This document shows, piece by piece, positions 1 through 5,316 of a DNA stretch of 5,422 nt (its first letter is position 1; each line of letters starts with the position of its first letter). Location: positions 1 through 5,422 of the forward strand of contig JALVAU010000475.1 of assembly GCA_027011025.1 (NCBI GenBank), given 5' to 3'. This DNA is from Campylobacteraceae bacterium. Its GTDB lineage: Bacteria; Campylobacterota; Campylobacteria; Campylobacterales; Sulfurospirillaceae. The position numbers and the translations under genes were made by a program. The notes beneath the pieces are model-generated. The model ran no database searches. It was given only the letters and a program-made list of their open reading frames with translations, and had not been told where the DNA came from.

Positions 1-543
1 TTTTAAAAAGTATTTTTCTTTTAATTCTTTGCTGATTTTGTGTAGGTTTCTCTCTCTGTAGGTTGCTAGCATTGCTTTATTGATGATAGTTTCACTAATA
101 TCAATTCCTACAATATGAAAATCTGCCGGTTTGAATCCAGCCTCTAGCATCATGATGGCTATCGTATAGGGCTCATCCCCTGATGAGCTTGGTGCACACA
201 GTATTTCTACTTTGAAACCCAATATTTTTGCTTTTTTAATCATATCTTCTATCTGTTTGGTTTCTCTAAAAAAATAGGTCTCATTTACAGTAAGGTAGTC
301 TATCACTTCTTGTTTTAAGGAGAAGTCTTTTTTGATAGAGGCTAATAGTTCTTTAAAGCTATATATATCTTGTTTTCTGCAAAATAGTTTAAGTTTGTTT
401 TTTATAATGTCTTTTTTATTGAAGAAATCAATTCCTATCTCATTTTTTATATAGAGTATAAGCTGTTCTATATCTGAAAAATCCTCCTCTATCGGTAGCT
501 TTTTTTCCTCTTTCTTGGGCTCTCTTCTAAAGAAATCAAACAT
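1..543 (-). CDS. cheR: Chemotaxis protein methyltransferase CheR (3' end cut off by the window)
   Basis: This is the SAM-dependent enzyme that methylates glutamates on methyl-accepting chemotaxis proteins in the cytoplasm, opposing CheB. I translated 181 codons from ATG at 543-541; the frame stays open to position 1, so the C-terminal third is outside the window. Residues about 22-85 fit the helical CheR N-terminal domain, with VNETYFFRE at 86-94 at its junction to the methyltransferase domain. The SAM-binding loop is CAPSSSGDEPY at 116-126, followed by GIDIS at 146-150, typical of the acidic end of strand 2, and ATYRERNL at 160-167. The first 20 residues are charged and probably a flexible tail. 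The start overlaps the cheB stop by one base (TAATG). An AGGAG six bases upstream, read within the last cheB codons, serves as ribosome-binding site, so the two genes are translationally coupled. The family call is secure; only the missing end is unknown. Confidence 0.95.
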   Translation of the reverse strand, partial: MFDFFRREPKKEEKKLPIEEDFSDIEQLILYIKNEIGIDFFNKKDIIKNKLKLFCRKQDIYSFKELLASIKKDFSLKQEVIDYLTVNETYFFRETKQIEDMIKKAKILGFKVEILCAPSSSGDEPYTIAIMMLEAGFKPADFHIVGIDISETIINKAMLATYRERNLHKISKELKEKYFLK

Positions 544-1103
544 TAAAAACTCCTAATTTCATCACAAATTTCAAAAATATTCAGCTGAGGCGCTTGTGGA
601 TTTAGCTCGTGGGCAGCTTTAGGCATGCCATATACAATAGCACTCTCTTGGCTTTCATATATACATGTAGCGCCACTTTTTGCTAAATTTAGTGCTCCTT
701 TTGCTCCATCATCGCCAATGCCAGTTAAAACTATACATAATATTTTAATCCCTGTTGAAATTTTTACAAGAGAGTTAAATAGTAAATCTATATTTGGTGT
801 GTAGCTAAGAGTTGTATCGTCTTTTTTTGCTCTAATACCTTGGCGGTCTTTCATGATTTCATAATTTTCATCGAGAATATAGACCTTTCTGTTTCTAAGG
901 AGTTGATTATTTTTAAGAAGTAGTACATCTATTTGTGAGTTATTATTTAATTGCTTGGCAAAACTTGCTAAAAACGAGCTTTGCATATGTTGCGCTACCA
1001 AGATTGTGGCATCAAAATCTTTTTGAATTGATTTTATAATTTTTTGAATATGACCTGGCCCGCCCGTAGAAGAACCAATGAGAATAAGTTTTTTTATTTT
1101 CAA
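543..1103 (-). CDS. cheB: Chemoreceptor glutamate methylesterase CheB, catalytic domain only
   Basis: This enzyme hydrolyses methyl-glutamate (and deamidates glutamine) on chemoreceptors during adaptation. The 186 residues make up the catalytic domain only. The Ser-His-Asp triad is visible as S12 in GSSTGG (10-15), H39 in VAQHM (36-40) and D132 in LTGIGDDGAKG (126-136). The phosphoacceptor receiver domain found in enterobacterial CheB (about 350 residues) is absent, as is known for Campylobacter CheB, so activity cannot be controlled by phosphorylation of an own receiver. The start is TTG at 1103-1101: an in-frame TAA lies four codons upstream and the next methionine is residue 40, beyond the nucleophile, so no ATG is possible. 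AAAGAGA just upstream is the likely ribosome-binding site. The gene leads the cheB-cheR operon and has its own -10 box about 25 bases upstream. Confidence 0.96.
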   Translation of the reverse strand: MKIKKLILIGSSTGGPGHIQKIIKSIQKDFDATILVAQHMQSSFLASFAKQLNNNSQIDVLLLKNNQLLRNRKVYILDENYEIMKDRQGIRAKKDDTTLSYTPNIDLLFNSLVKISTGIKILCIVLTGIGDDGAKGALNLAKSGATCIYESQESAIVYGMPKAAHELNPQAPQLNIFEICDEIRSF

Positions 1104-1121
1104 ATTATCTCTTTAGTGATT

Positions 1122-1155
1122 TTTTGATATTATACTATAAAAATAAAAAGCTTTA
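1122..1155 (-). promoter_or_regulatory. Putative sigma-70 promoter of cheB-cheR
   Basis: Read on the minus strand, a perfect TATAAT lies at 1134-1129, preceded by an A/T-rich stretch with T-runs (about 1155-1136) and no TTGACA-like -35. This matches the known Campylobacterota vegetative promoter style. Transcription would start near 1122, giving a leader of about 20 bases before the TTG start of cheB. The upstream edge of the promoter runs directly into the first hairpin repeat. The assignment rests on the motif and position only. Confidence 0.6.
1131..1141 (+). promoter_or_regulatory. Possible plus-strand -10 for the cupin-SDR-nspC operon, overlapping the cheB promoter
   Basis: On the plus strand, TATACT (1131-1136) and TATAAA (1136-1141) are the best -10-like sequences between cheB and the cupin gene, and they overlap the divergent cheB -10 box. 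If used, the cupin transcript would start near 1145-1150 and carry the whole hairpin array as a leader of about 330 bases. No -35 is visible. Weak AT-rich alternatives (GATAAAAAT) occur at the ends of repeat copies two and four, so the real start could lie inside the array. Confidence 0.3.
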
Positions 1156-1210
1156 GTGTTTGCTACTTTAGTTGGAATTTATTTCCAACGCTAAAAGTAG
1201 ATAGATAAAA

Positions 1211-1407
1211 AAATTCTAGGCGATAGCCTAAGCTTTAGTGTTTGCTACTTTAGTTGGAATTTATTTCCAACGCTAAAAGTAGATAAAAATAGAAAGAAGA
1301 AATTCTAGGCGATAGCCTAAGCTTCAGTAGAGTGTGAATTGGCTAGGAATTCACTTCCTAGCCAAGATGACAATAGATAAAAAAATTCTAGGCGATAGCC
1401 TAAGCTT
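1211..1407. repeat. Three identical 25-nt copies containing the small hairpin TAGGCGATAGCCTA
   Basis: An identical 25-nt segment lies at 1211-1235, 1300-1324 and 1383-1407. Its core TAGGC-GATA-GCCTA is a perfect five-pair stem with a GATA tetraloop (1217-1230, 1306-1319, 1389-1402). Its right end (AAGCTT) is shared with the start of the next large-hairpin unit, so small and large hairpins alternate. The first large unit has AAGCTTT but no small hairpin before it, so the array starts with a half unit next to the cheB promoter. The copies precede both perfect large units two and four and the diverged unit three. Confidence 0.88.
1319..1380. repeat. Diverged third repeat unit with a perfect 11-bp stem
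   Basis: This unit keeps the GCTT-AGT start and the ATAGATAAAAAAATTC tail of unit one, but its centre differs. TTGGCTAGGAA (1339-1349) pairs perfectly with TTCCTAGCCAA (1355-1365) around the five-base loop TTCAC. The innermost part has the same plan as the other units (GGAATTTATTTCC there, GGAATTCACTTCC here), but the stem has been lengthened on both arms at once. A second, mutually exclusive perfect stem is also possible: GTGAATT (1334-1340) with AATTCAC (1348-1354). The stem is stable but no U-run follows on either strand, so it is not an intrinsic terminator. Confidence 0.8.
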
Positions 1408-1468
1408 TAGTGTTTGCTACTTTAGTTGGAATTTATTTCCAACGCTAAAAGTAGATAAAAATGAAAAA

Positions 1469-1472
1469 AGGA
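1469..1472 (+). promoter_or_regulatory. Ribosome-binding site that decides the cupin start
   Basis: AGGA at 1469-1472, inside AAAAAAGGAA, lies six bases before GTG at 1479. The in-frame ATG at 1461 has only GTAGATAAAA before it, which is the end of the last repeat copy and a poor Shine-Dalgarno. The AGGA therefore favours GTG 1479 as the true start. Confidence 0.6.
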
Positions 1473-1478
1473 ATATTT

Positions 1479-1826
1479 GTGATAAAAAATATAAAAGAGT
1501 ATGATTTTGCTCCACTTCCGGCTGGAGTTGGGGGAAGCATGAGCGTTTTGATAGGTGATGATAAAGCTCCAAACTTTATGATGAGAAAATTTATACTTAA
1601 GAGTGGAGGATCTATGCCTCTTCATACAAATAGTGTAGAACATGAGCAGTATGTGCTTAGTGGCAGTGCAAAAGTTGTTATTGGTGATGAGGTAAAAATA
1701 GTCAATAAAGATGATATTTTATTTATTCCTGCCGGTGTTGCCCACTCTTATGATGTTGTTGGTGATGAGAGTTATGAGTTTTTGTGCTTAGTCCCAAACG
1801 AAAAGGATGAGATAAAGATTCTTTGA
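1479..1826 (+). CDS. Small single-domain cupin, TM1459-like, with one metal-ligand position changed
   Basis: This is a one-domain cupin of 115 residues from GTG 1479; an in-frame ATG at 1461 would add six residues. I chose GTG because AGGA lies six bases upstream and because the length and N-terminus (MIKNIKEYDF) then match the 114-residue Thermotoga maritima TM1459 as I remember it. Shared segments include VLIG at 23-26, KAPNF at 29-33, EH.. YVLSG at 54-62, PAGVAH at 84-89 and EFLCLVP at 100-106. TM1459 binds manganese through four histidines. Here the equivalents are H49, H55 and H89, but the second ligand is N51 (codon AAT), so the site is H-N-H-H. A metal-dependent oxygenase or lyase is possible, but the substrate cannot be read from sequence. 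The gene is first in an operon with an SDR and nspC and overlaps the SDR start by one base. Confidence 0.85.
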   Translation: MIKNIKEYDFAPLPAGVGGSMSVLIGDDKAPNFMMRKFILKSGGSMPLHTNSVEHEQYVLSGSAKVVIGDEVKIVNKDDILFIPAGVAHSYDVVGDESYEFLCLVPNEKDEIKIL

Positions 1827-2647
1827 TGAAAGAGAGTATCTTGATAACAGGTTGCTCTAGTGGTATAGGTTATTTTTGTGCCAAAGAGTTGCACAAGATG
1901 GGCTATATCGTTTACTCTACAGCTAGAAGAGATGAAGATGTACAGAGATTGAAAAAAGAGGGCTTGCGCTCATTTAAGCTCGATGTAACGAAACAAGAAG
2001 ATATAGAAAATGCAGTAAATTTTATAGAAAATGACAATGACGGAAAATTAGATATACTATTTAATAACGCAGGCTTTGGGCAGCCGGGGGCTTTAGAGGA
2101 TTTGAGTAAAGATGCTCTAAGAGAACAATTTGAAACGAATGTTTTTGGAAACTTTGCGTTAACAAAAGCTGTTTTAAAACTACTCAGAAACTCTAGCAAT
2201 GCCAAAATCATACAAAATAGTTCAGTTTTAGGATTTGTATCTATGCCTTATAGGGGAGCTTATAATGCTAGTAAATATGCACTTGAAGGGCTTAGTGATA
2301 CTCTTAGGCTTGAGTTGGAGCCATTTGGTATTGATGTTGTTTTGATAGAGCCTGGTCCAATTAGAAGTGATTTTAGAAAAAATGCTTATGTTAAATTCAA
2401 AAAATACATAACAGTTAAGGGAAGTTTTTACGAAAACAGCTATATGCAATCAATAGCAAGGTTTCAATCAACAAAAGATGACCCATTTACTTTAGGCAGT
2501 GATGCTGTGTATAAGGTTTTGTTAAAAATTATAAATAGTAAAAATCCAAAAGCTAGATACAGAGTTACATTTCCAACTACTCTTTTTTGGTTTTTAAAGA
2601 GAGTTTTGAGTACAAAAATGCTAGATAGGATTTTAAGAAATGTTTGA
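1826..2647 (+). CDS. YbbO-like short-chain dehydrogenase/reductase
   Basis: This is a classical SDR of 273 residues, probably an NADP(H)-dependent cytoplasmic oxidoreductase. Visible elements are the Rossmann motif TGCSSGIG at 8-15, ARR at 33-35 after strand 2 (basic residues that favour NADP), NNAG at 80-83, N105, and the catalytic set S133, Y146 and K150 in YNASK. EPGPIR at 175-180 and the C-terminal layout (FTLG at 221-224, RYRVTFP at 244-250) closely follow E. coli YbbO, reported as an NADP-dependent aldehyde reductase, as I recall it. ATG 1826 overlaps the cupin stop (TGATG). A TTG at 1823 is in frame but unnecessary. The last eight bases overlap the start of nspC. Aldehyde reduction is the best guess; the physiological substrate is unknown, and the neighbouring nspC makes a polyamine-related aldehyde conceivable. 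Confidence 0.93.
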   Translation: MKESILITGCSSGIGYFCAKELHKMGYIVYSTARRDEDVQRLKKEGLRSFKLDVTKQEDIENAVNFIENDNDGKLDILFNNAGFGQPGALEDLSKDALREQFETNVFGNFALTKAVLKLLRNSSNAKIIQNSSVLGFVSMPYRGAYNASKYALEGLSDTLRLELEPFGIDVVLIEPGPIRSDFRKNAYVKFKKYITVKGSFYENSYMQSIARFQSTKDDPFTLGSDAVYKVLLKIINSKNPKARYRVTFPTTLFWFLKRVLSTKMLDRILRNV

Positions 2648-3755
2648 GGGTGTAGAGACTCCATGCTATGTCTGCTATGAAGAGTTGCTAGAAAAAAATC
2701 TAAAAATTCTCTCAGCGGTAAAGCAAAGAAGTGGTGCCAAGATACTTTTGGCGCTTAAAGGGTTTGCTTTCTGGCATCTTGAGCCTCTTGTTTCAAAATA
2801 TCTTGATGGTTGTTGTGCTAGCGGTCTTTGGGAGGCAAAACTGGCAAAAGAGAAATTTAAAGGTGAGATACATACATATTCACCTGCTTTTAAAGAAGAT
2901 GATATAGATGAAATCCTGAATTTGAGCCAACATATAGTCTTTAACTCTTTTTCCCAATGGAGCAGGTATAGATCCAAAGCTATTAGCAGGGTATCTTGTG
3001 GTATCCGGATAAATCCTCAAGTATCCTGTGCCCCTGTTGAGCTATATAATCCTTGTGGAGTATATAGTCGTTTTGGTGTTACTAAAGATGAGTTTAGCGA
3101 TACATTGCTTGATGGAATTGAGGGTTTGCATTTTCATGCTCTTTGCGAACAAGGAGCAGGTGAGCTTGAAAAGGTATTGAGTGCCGTTGAGGATAAGTTT
3201 GGCAAATACATACCCAGCATGAAGTGGGTAAATTTCGGAGGAGGGCACCATATCACCAAAGATGGTTATGATATAGATAAGTTAGTACAACTAATAGTTG
3301 ATTTTAGACAGAGGTATGGTGTGGAAGTCTATCTTGAGCCGGGAGAAGCTGTTGGTTGGAGATGCGGAATTTTAGTATCATCTGTTCTAGATATAATTCA
3401 CAATGAGATGGATATAGCTATACTTGATACCTCTGCTGAAGCACACATGCCCGATACCCTAGCCATGCCATATCGTGCCCAAGTGAGACATGCGTCAGAG
3501 GCAAATGTAAAGCCTTATACATATAGATTAAGTGCAAACAGCTGTCTTTCAGGTGATATTATGGGAGATTACTCTTTTGATGAGCCTCTTAAAGTAGGAG
3601 ATAACATCATATTTGAAGACCAAATTCACTATACTATTGTAAAAAATACAACATTTAATGGCATAAAACTACCATCTTTGGCAATAAAGAAGAAAGATGG
3701 TAGCTTTAAATTAGTAAAAAAATTTTCTTATGAGACATATAGAGATAGAAACTAG
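2640..3755 (+). CDS. nspC: Carboxynorspermidine/carboxyspermidine decarboxylase
   Basis: This PLP enzyme of the alanine racemase-fold group decarboxylates carboxyspermidine to spermidine or carboxynorspermidine to norspermidine. In Campylobacter jejuni this route is known to make spermidine in place of the AdoMet decarboxylase pathway. The protein has 371 residues, near full family length. The PLP lysine is K40 in LALKGFAFW (37-45), with CCASGLWEAKLA at 58-69. Other landmarks are HFHALCE at 164-170, FGGGHH at 199-204 (phosphate binding), EPGEA at 233-237, and the C-terminal catalytic-cysteine motif ANSCLSGD at 299-306 (C302, D306). ATG 2640 lies inside the end of the SDR gene, with AGGA nine bases upstream (2627-2630). 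The partner carboxyspermidine dehydrogenase is not in the window. The stop TAG overlaps the stop of the convergent gene. Whether the product is spermidine or norspermidine cannot be told from sequence. Confidence 0.96.
   Translation: MFEGVETPCYVCYEELLEKNLKILSAVKQRSGAKILLALKGFAFWHLEPLVSKYLDGCCASGLWEAKLAKEKFKGEIHTYSPAFKEDDIDEILNLSQHIVFNSFSQWSRYRSKAISRVSCGIRINPQVSCAPVELYNPCGVYSRFGVTKDEFSDTLLDGIEGLHFHALCEQGAGELEKVLSAVEDKFGKYIPSMKWVNFGGGHHITKDGYDIDKLVQLIVDFRQRYGVEVYLEPGEAVGWRCGILVSSVLDIIHNEMDIAILDTSAEAHMPDTLAMPYRAQVRHASEANVKPYTYRLSANSCLSGDIMGDYSFDEPLKVGDNIIFEDQIHYTIVKNTTFNGIKLPSLAIKKKDGSFKLVKKFSYETYRDRN
3663..3703 (-). terminator. Possible intrinsic terminator of the minus-strand operon, inside the 3' end of nspC
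   Basis: CTACCATCTTT (3669-3679) and AAAGATGGTAG (3693-3703) form a perfect 11-bp inverted repeat with a 13-base loop. Read on the minus strand, the stem is followed by TTTTAT (3668-3663), about 50 bases past the stop of the 129-residue gene, so it could end that operon's transcript. Read on the plus strand it has no U-run. It lies wholly within nspC coding sequence (residues about 344-355). The short U-run and the four G-C pairs make this a modest candidate. Confidence 0.45.
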
Positions 3756-4141
3756 CCTTTTAATCCCTCAATCCAACTCTCTAGCTCTTTTTGAAGCCCC
3801 TCTTTTGGAGCTTCTAAAAAATTAATCTCAAACTGATCGGTAAATTCACATATCCCTATAGATCTTGGTCTAACAGCTAAAATTTTTGCCGTGGGTATCT
3901 CCTTCCCAAAGCAAAATATTATATTTTTGGCATCAACCATATCTTCCACTATTTTATGTTCACTAAGGGACTTTGTGTGTGAAAAGTGATCAAAAACAGT
4001 TATGTAAGATGCTATAGGGTGTTGCTCAATTTTTTCTTTTATATACTTAATAATTCCATCTGTATCTTTAAACCTAGTTTTGCTTTTTAAAATTTGCATG
4101 GTATAAACTGGGTATTTATCTTTAAATATTATCTTTTTCAT
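3752..4141 (-). CDS. Conserved-looking 129-residue cytoplasmic protein of unknown function
   Basis: I cannot assign a function. The protein has no signal peptide and no membrane helix. It reads as a compact alpha/beta domain: a strand-rich start (about 1-20), an amphipathic helix (about 27-41), a histidine-rich stretch HPIASYITVFDHFSHT at 41-56 (H41, H52, H55), a helix with acidic residues to about 70, strand NIIFCFGKEIP at 73-83, strand LAVRPRSIGICEF at 88-100, and a C-terminal helix (112-127). It resembles small domain-of-unknown-function proteins I associate with Sulfurimonas and Arcobacter relatives, but that is memory only. ATG 4141-4139 is 12 bases after the outer-membrane-protein stop, and a weak AGGTAGA that starts at that stop may be its ribosome-binding site, so the two are co-transcribed. 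The histidines and two cysteines (C77, C98) could bind a ligand; nothing more can be claimed. Confidence 0.82.
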   Translation of the reverse strand: MKKIIFKDKYPVYTMQILKSKTRFKDTDGIIKYIKEKIEQHPIASYITVFDHFSHTKSLSEHKIVEDMVDAKNIIFCFGKEIPTAKILAVRPRSIGICEFTDQFEINFLEAPKEGLQKELESWIEGLKG

Positions 4142-4153
4142 TTTTTTATCTAC

Positions 4154-5311
4154 CTAGAAATCATATCTCAAAGTAATTTCTGCCGATGCTTCAGAATGCT
4201 TTACAGTCAAAGGTCCTATTGTTGTATTTACAGTTACTGTGTTACTTGGTGAATACACAAAGCTAAAATCCAAAGATATATTTTTATTTAAATTTGTCCC
4301 CGCACCGGTAGTAAAGTGGTCCTCACTAGTTGCCGGAAACATAAGATAGTTAAACATATTTAAAGATTGACCTTGTGGCGTAGTTCCCGGATATGTCGTG
4401 ATAGGATTTGTTGCATGATTGTATCCAAGACTATACCATGTTCCATCATTTTCATATTTTACACCAAGTGAATAAATATTTTGATCATTCCAGCCAAAAT
4501 CTTTATATCCATCTGCACTACCCCATTTAACTTTTTTATAGTCAAATGAAAAGTTAAAATTATTGAAATTATAGGATAACCCTAGCCCATATTCCGCCGG
4601 TTGGGCTAAATCATCTGCAAATACCGAAGGAAAAATTCCCATGGCTACAAAAGGAGCGGATGCTGTACTTAATGTATTTTTGTAAGACATACTTATTTTT
4701 GATTTATAAACCAAGCCAATTGTAAAATCATTGCTGATATCGTAGCTAAAACCGAGTGCAAAACCGACGCCAAAGTGGTCGCTAGAGCCTGAGCCTACTT
4801 GGTTTATTCCTCCCATGCCATGCATGTTGTATGCTATGTCAAGTGAGCCATACTGGATAACAGGAGCAAAGCCTACCGAGATACCATCTGTATGATACGC
4901 AAGTGTAGGAGCAAATTTCATCAGCATTAGATTTGTTCTTGCATCCATCAATGTTGGAGTTCCTCTATAATCCACTCCCATACCGGCTGCTCCAAACATG
5001 CCAAGACCAAAAGCCCAGTTTTCATTTATTTTGATGGAAGAGAAAACTTCTGGCATAATACTCATATCGGCATCACTATCTGTTCCATTTGCTTGGACAC
5101 TAGGCATAAAAAGAGTTGCTCCAAAGTCCATCTGCGTATTTTTACTTTTTGCAATCATGGCAGGGTTTACCAAAACATTTTCTGCACCAAAAAAAGTGGC
5201 AATTCCAACTCCACCCATGGCTCTTGATTTTGCGCCAAGACCAATCAAGTTATCTCCGTTTGTAGCAAGTAGTACAGATGCGCTAAGTGCCACCAAAACT
5301 AACTTTTTCAT
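4154..5311 (-). CDS. FadL/OmpP1/TodX-family outer-membrane channel protein
   Basis: This outer-membrane beta-barrel probably lets hydrophobic compounds (fatty acids, hydrocarbons, aromatics) cross the outer membrane. The 385 residues start with a signal peptide: MKK, a hydrophobic core at about 4-16, and likely cleavage after A16. The mature N-terminus carries the family hallmark: NGDNLIGLGAKSRAMGG (18-34), GIAT (36-39), then GAENVLVNPAMI (42-53), in which NPA matches the conserved N-terminal plug/hatch region of FadL. The rest alternates polar and aromatic residues as in transmembrane strands. The chain ends LRYDF with a C-terminal phenylalanine, the usual barrel-assembly signal. It is somewhat shorter than E. 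coli FadL (about 420 mature residues), as expected for shorter loops. The start ATG has a strong GGAGGT five bases upstream. Substrate unknown. It leads a two-gene operon with the 129-residue protein. Confidence 0.92.
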   Translation of the reverse strand: MKKLVLVALSASVLLATNGDNLIGLGAKSRAMGGVGIATFFGAENVLVNPAMIAKSKNTQMDFGATLFMPSVQANGTDSDADMSIMPEVFSSIKINENWAFGLGMFGAAGMGVDYRGTPTLMDARTNLMLMKFAPTLAYHTDGISVGFAPVIQYGSLDIAYNMHGMGGINQVGSGSSDHFGVGFALGFSYDISNDFTIGLVYKSKISMSYKNTLSTASAPFVAMGIFPSVFADDLAQPAEYGLGLSYNFNNFNFSFDYKKVKWGSADGYKDFGWNDQNIYSLGVKYENDGTWYSLGYNHATNPITTYPGTTPQGQSLNMFNYLMFPATSEDHFTTGAGTNLNKNISLDFSFVYSPSNTVTVNTTIGPLTVKHSEASAEITLRYDF

Positions 5312-5316
5312 TAATT

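Larger units (their letters stand above)
1148..1457. repeat. Array of hairpin repeats, period 82-89 bp, filling the divergent intergenic region
   Basis: A 56-nt unit beginning AAGCTTTAGTG and ending AAAAGTAGATA occurs three times without a mismatch, at 1148-1203, 1230-1285 and 1402-1457. A fourth, diverged copy occupies about 1319-1380. Unit starts are 82, 89 and 83 bases apart. Each perfect unit folds into an imperfect hairpin (1163-1200, 1245-1282, 1417-1454): CTACTTTAG then TTGGAA pairs with TTCCAA, a two-base CG bulge, and CTAAAAGTAG. Between units lies a second small hairpin (separate entry) and an A-rich linker. I see no open reading frame, transposase, CRISPR-like unique spacers or tRNA in this stretch. 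The perfect identity of three copies beside a divergent one points to recent amplification or gene conversion. It resembles clustered intergenic palindromes of the BIME kind in organisation, but I do not recognise the family. Confidence 0.9.

Noticed and set aside
1171..1189. Integron attC sites (GTTGGAA and TTCCAAC boxes)
   Set aside because: The boxes are in the reverse order to attC (which needs RYYYAAC first and GTTRRRY last), do not match the consensus at the variable ends, and no cassettes or integrase are present.
1163..1200. REP/RAYT element based on GTAG at the hairpin base
   Set aside because: Here GTAG lies at the 3' end and inside the stem on both strands, whereas REP elements carry it 5' of the palindrome. 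No RAYT transposase is in the window, though one elsewhere cannot be excluded.
1339..1365. Intrinsic terminator for the plus or minus strand
   Set aside because: The 11-bp stem is strong, but AAGATGACAATAG follows on the plus strand and no T-run follows on the minus strand either.
1148..1457. CRISPR array
   Set aside because: The segments between the 56-nt units are themselves repeated (the 25-nt hairpin segment) and not unique spacers. Unit length and the absence of cas genes also do not fit.
1422..1643. Minus-strand reading frame of 73 codons
   Set aside because: It spans a repeat unit and the cupin gene in antisense, has low-complexity composition and matches no family features.
1912..2664. 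Three minus-strand reading frames opposite the SDR
   Set aside because: They are antisense shadows of a clear SDR with intact motifs and have no ribosome-binding sites or domain features.
2675..3251. Two minus-strand reading frames opposite nspC
   Set aside because: They lie within an intact, confidently identified nspC and show no independent coding signals.
3793..3814. Stem-loop GAAGCCCC / GGAGCTTC as a plus-strand terminator for nspC
   Set aside because: The eight-pair stem has a C-A mismatch on the plus strand, is followed by TAAAAAA instead of a T-run, and lies within the coding sequence of the opposite gene.
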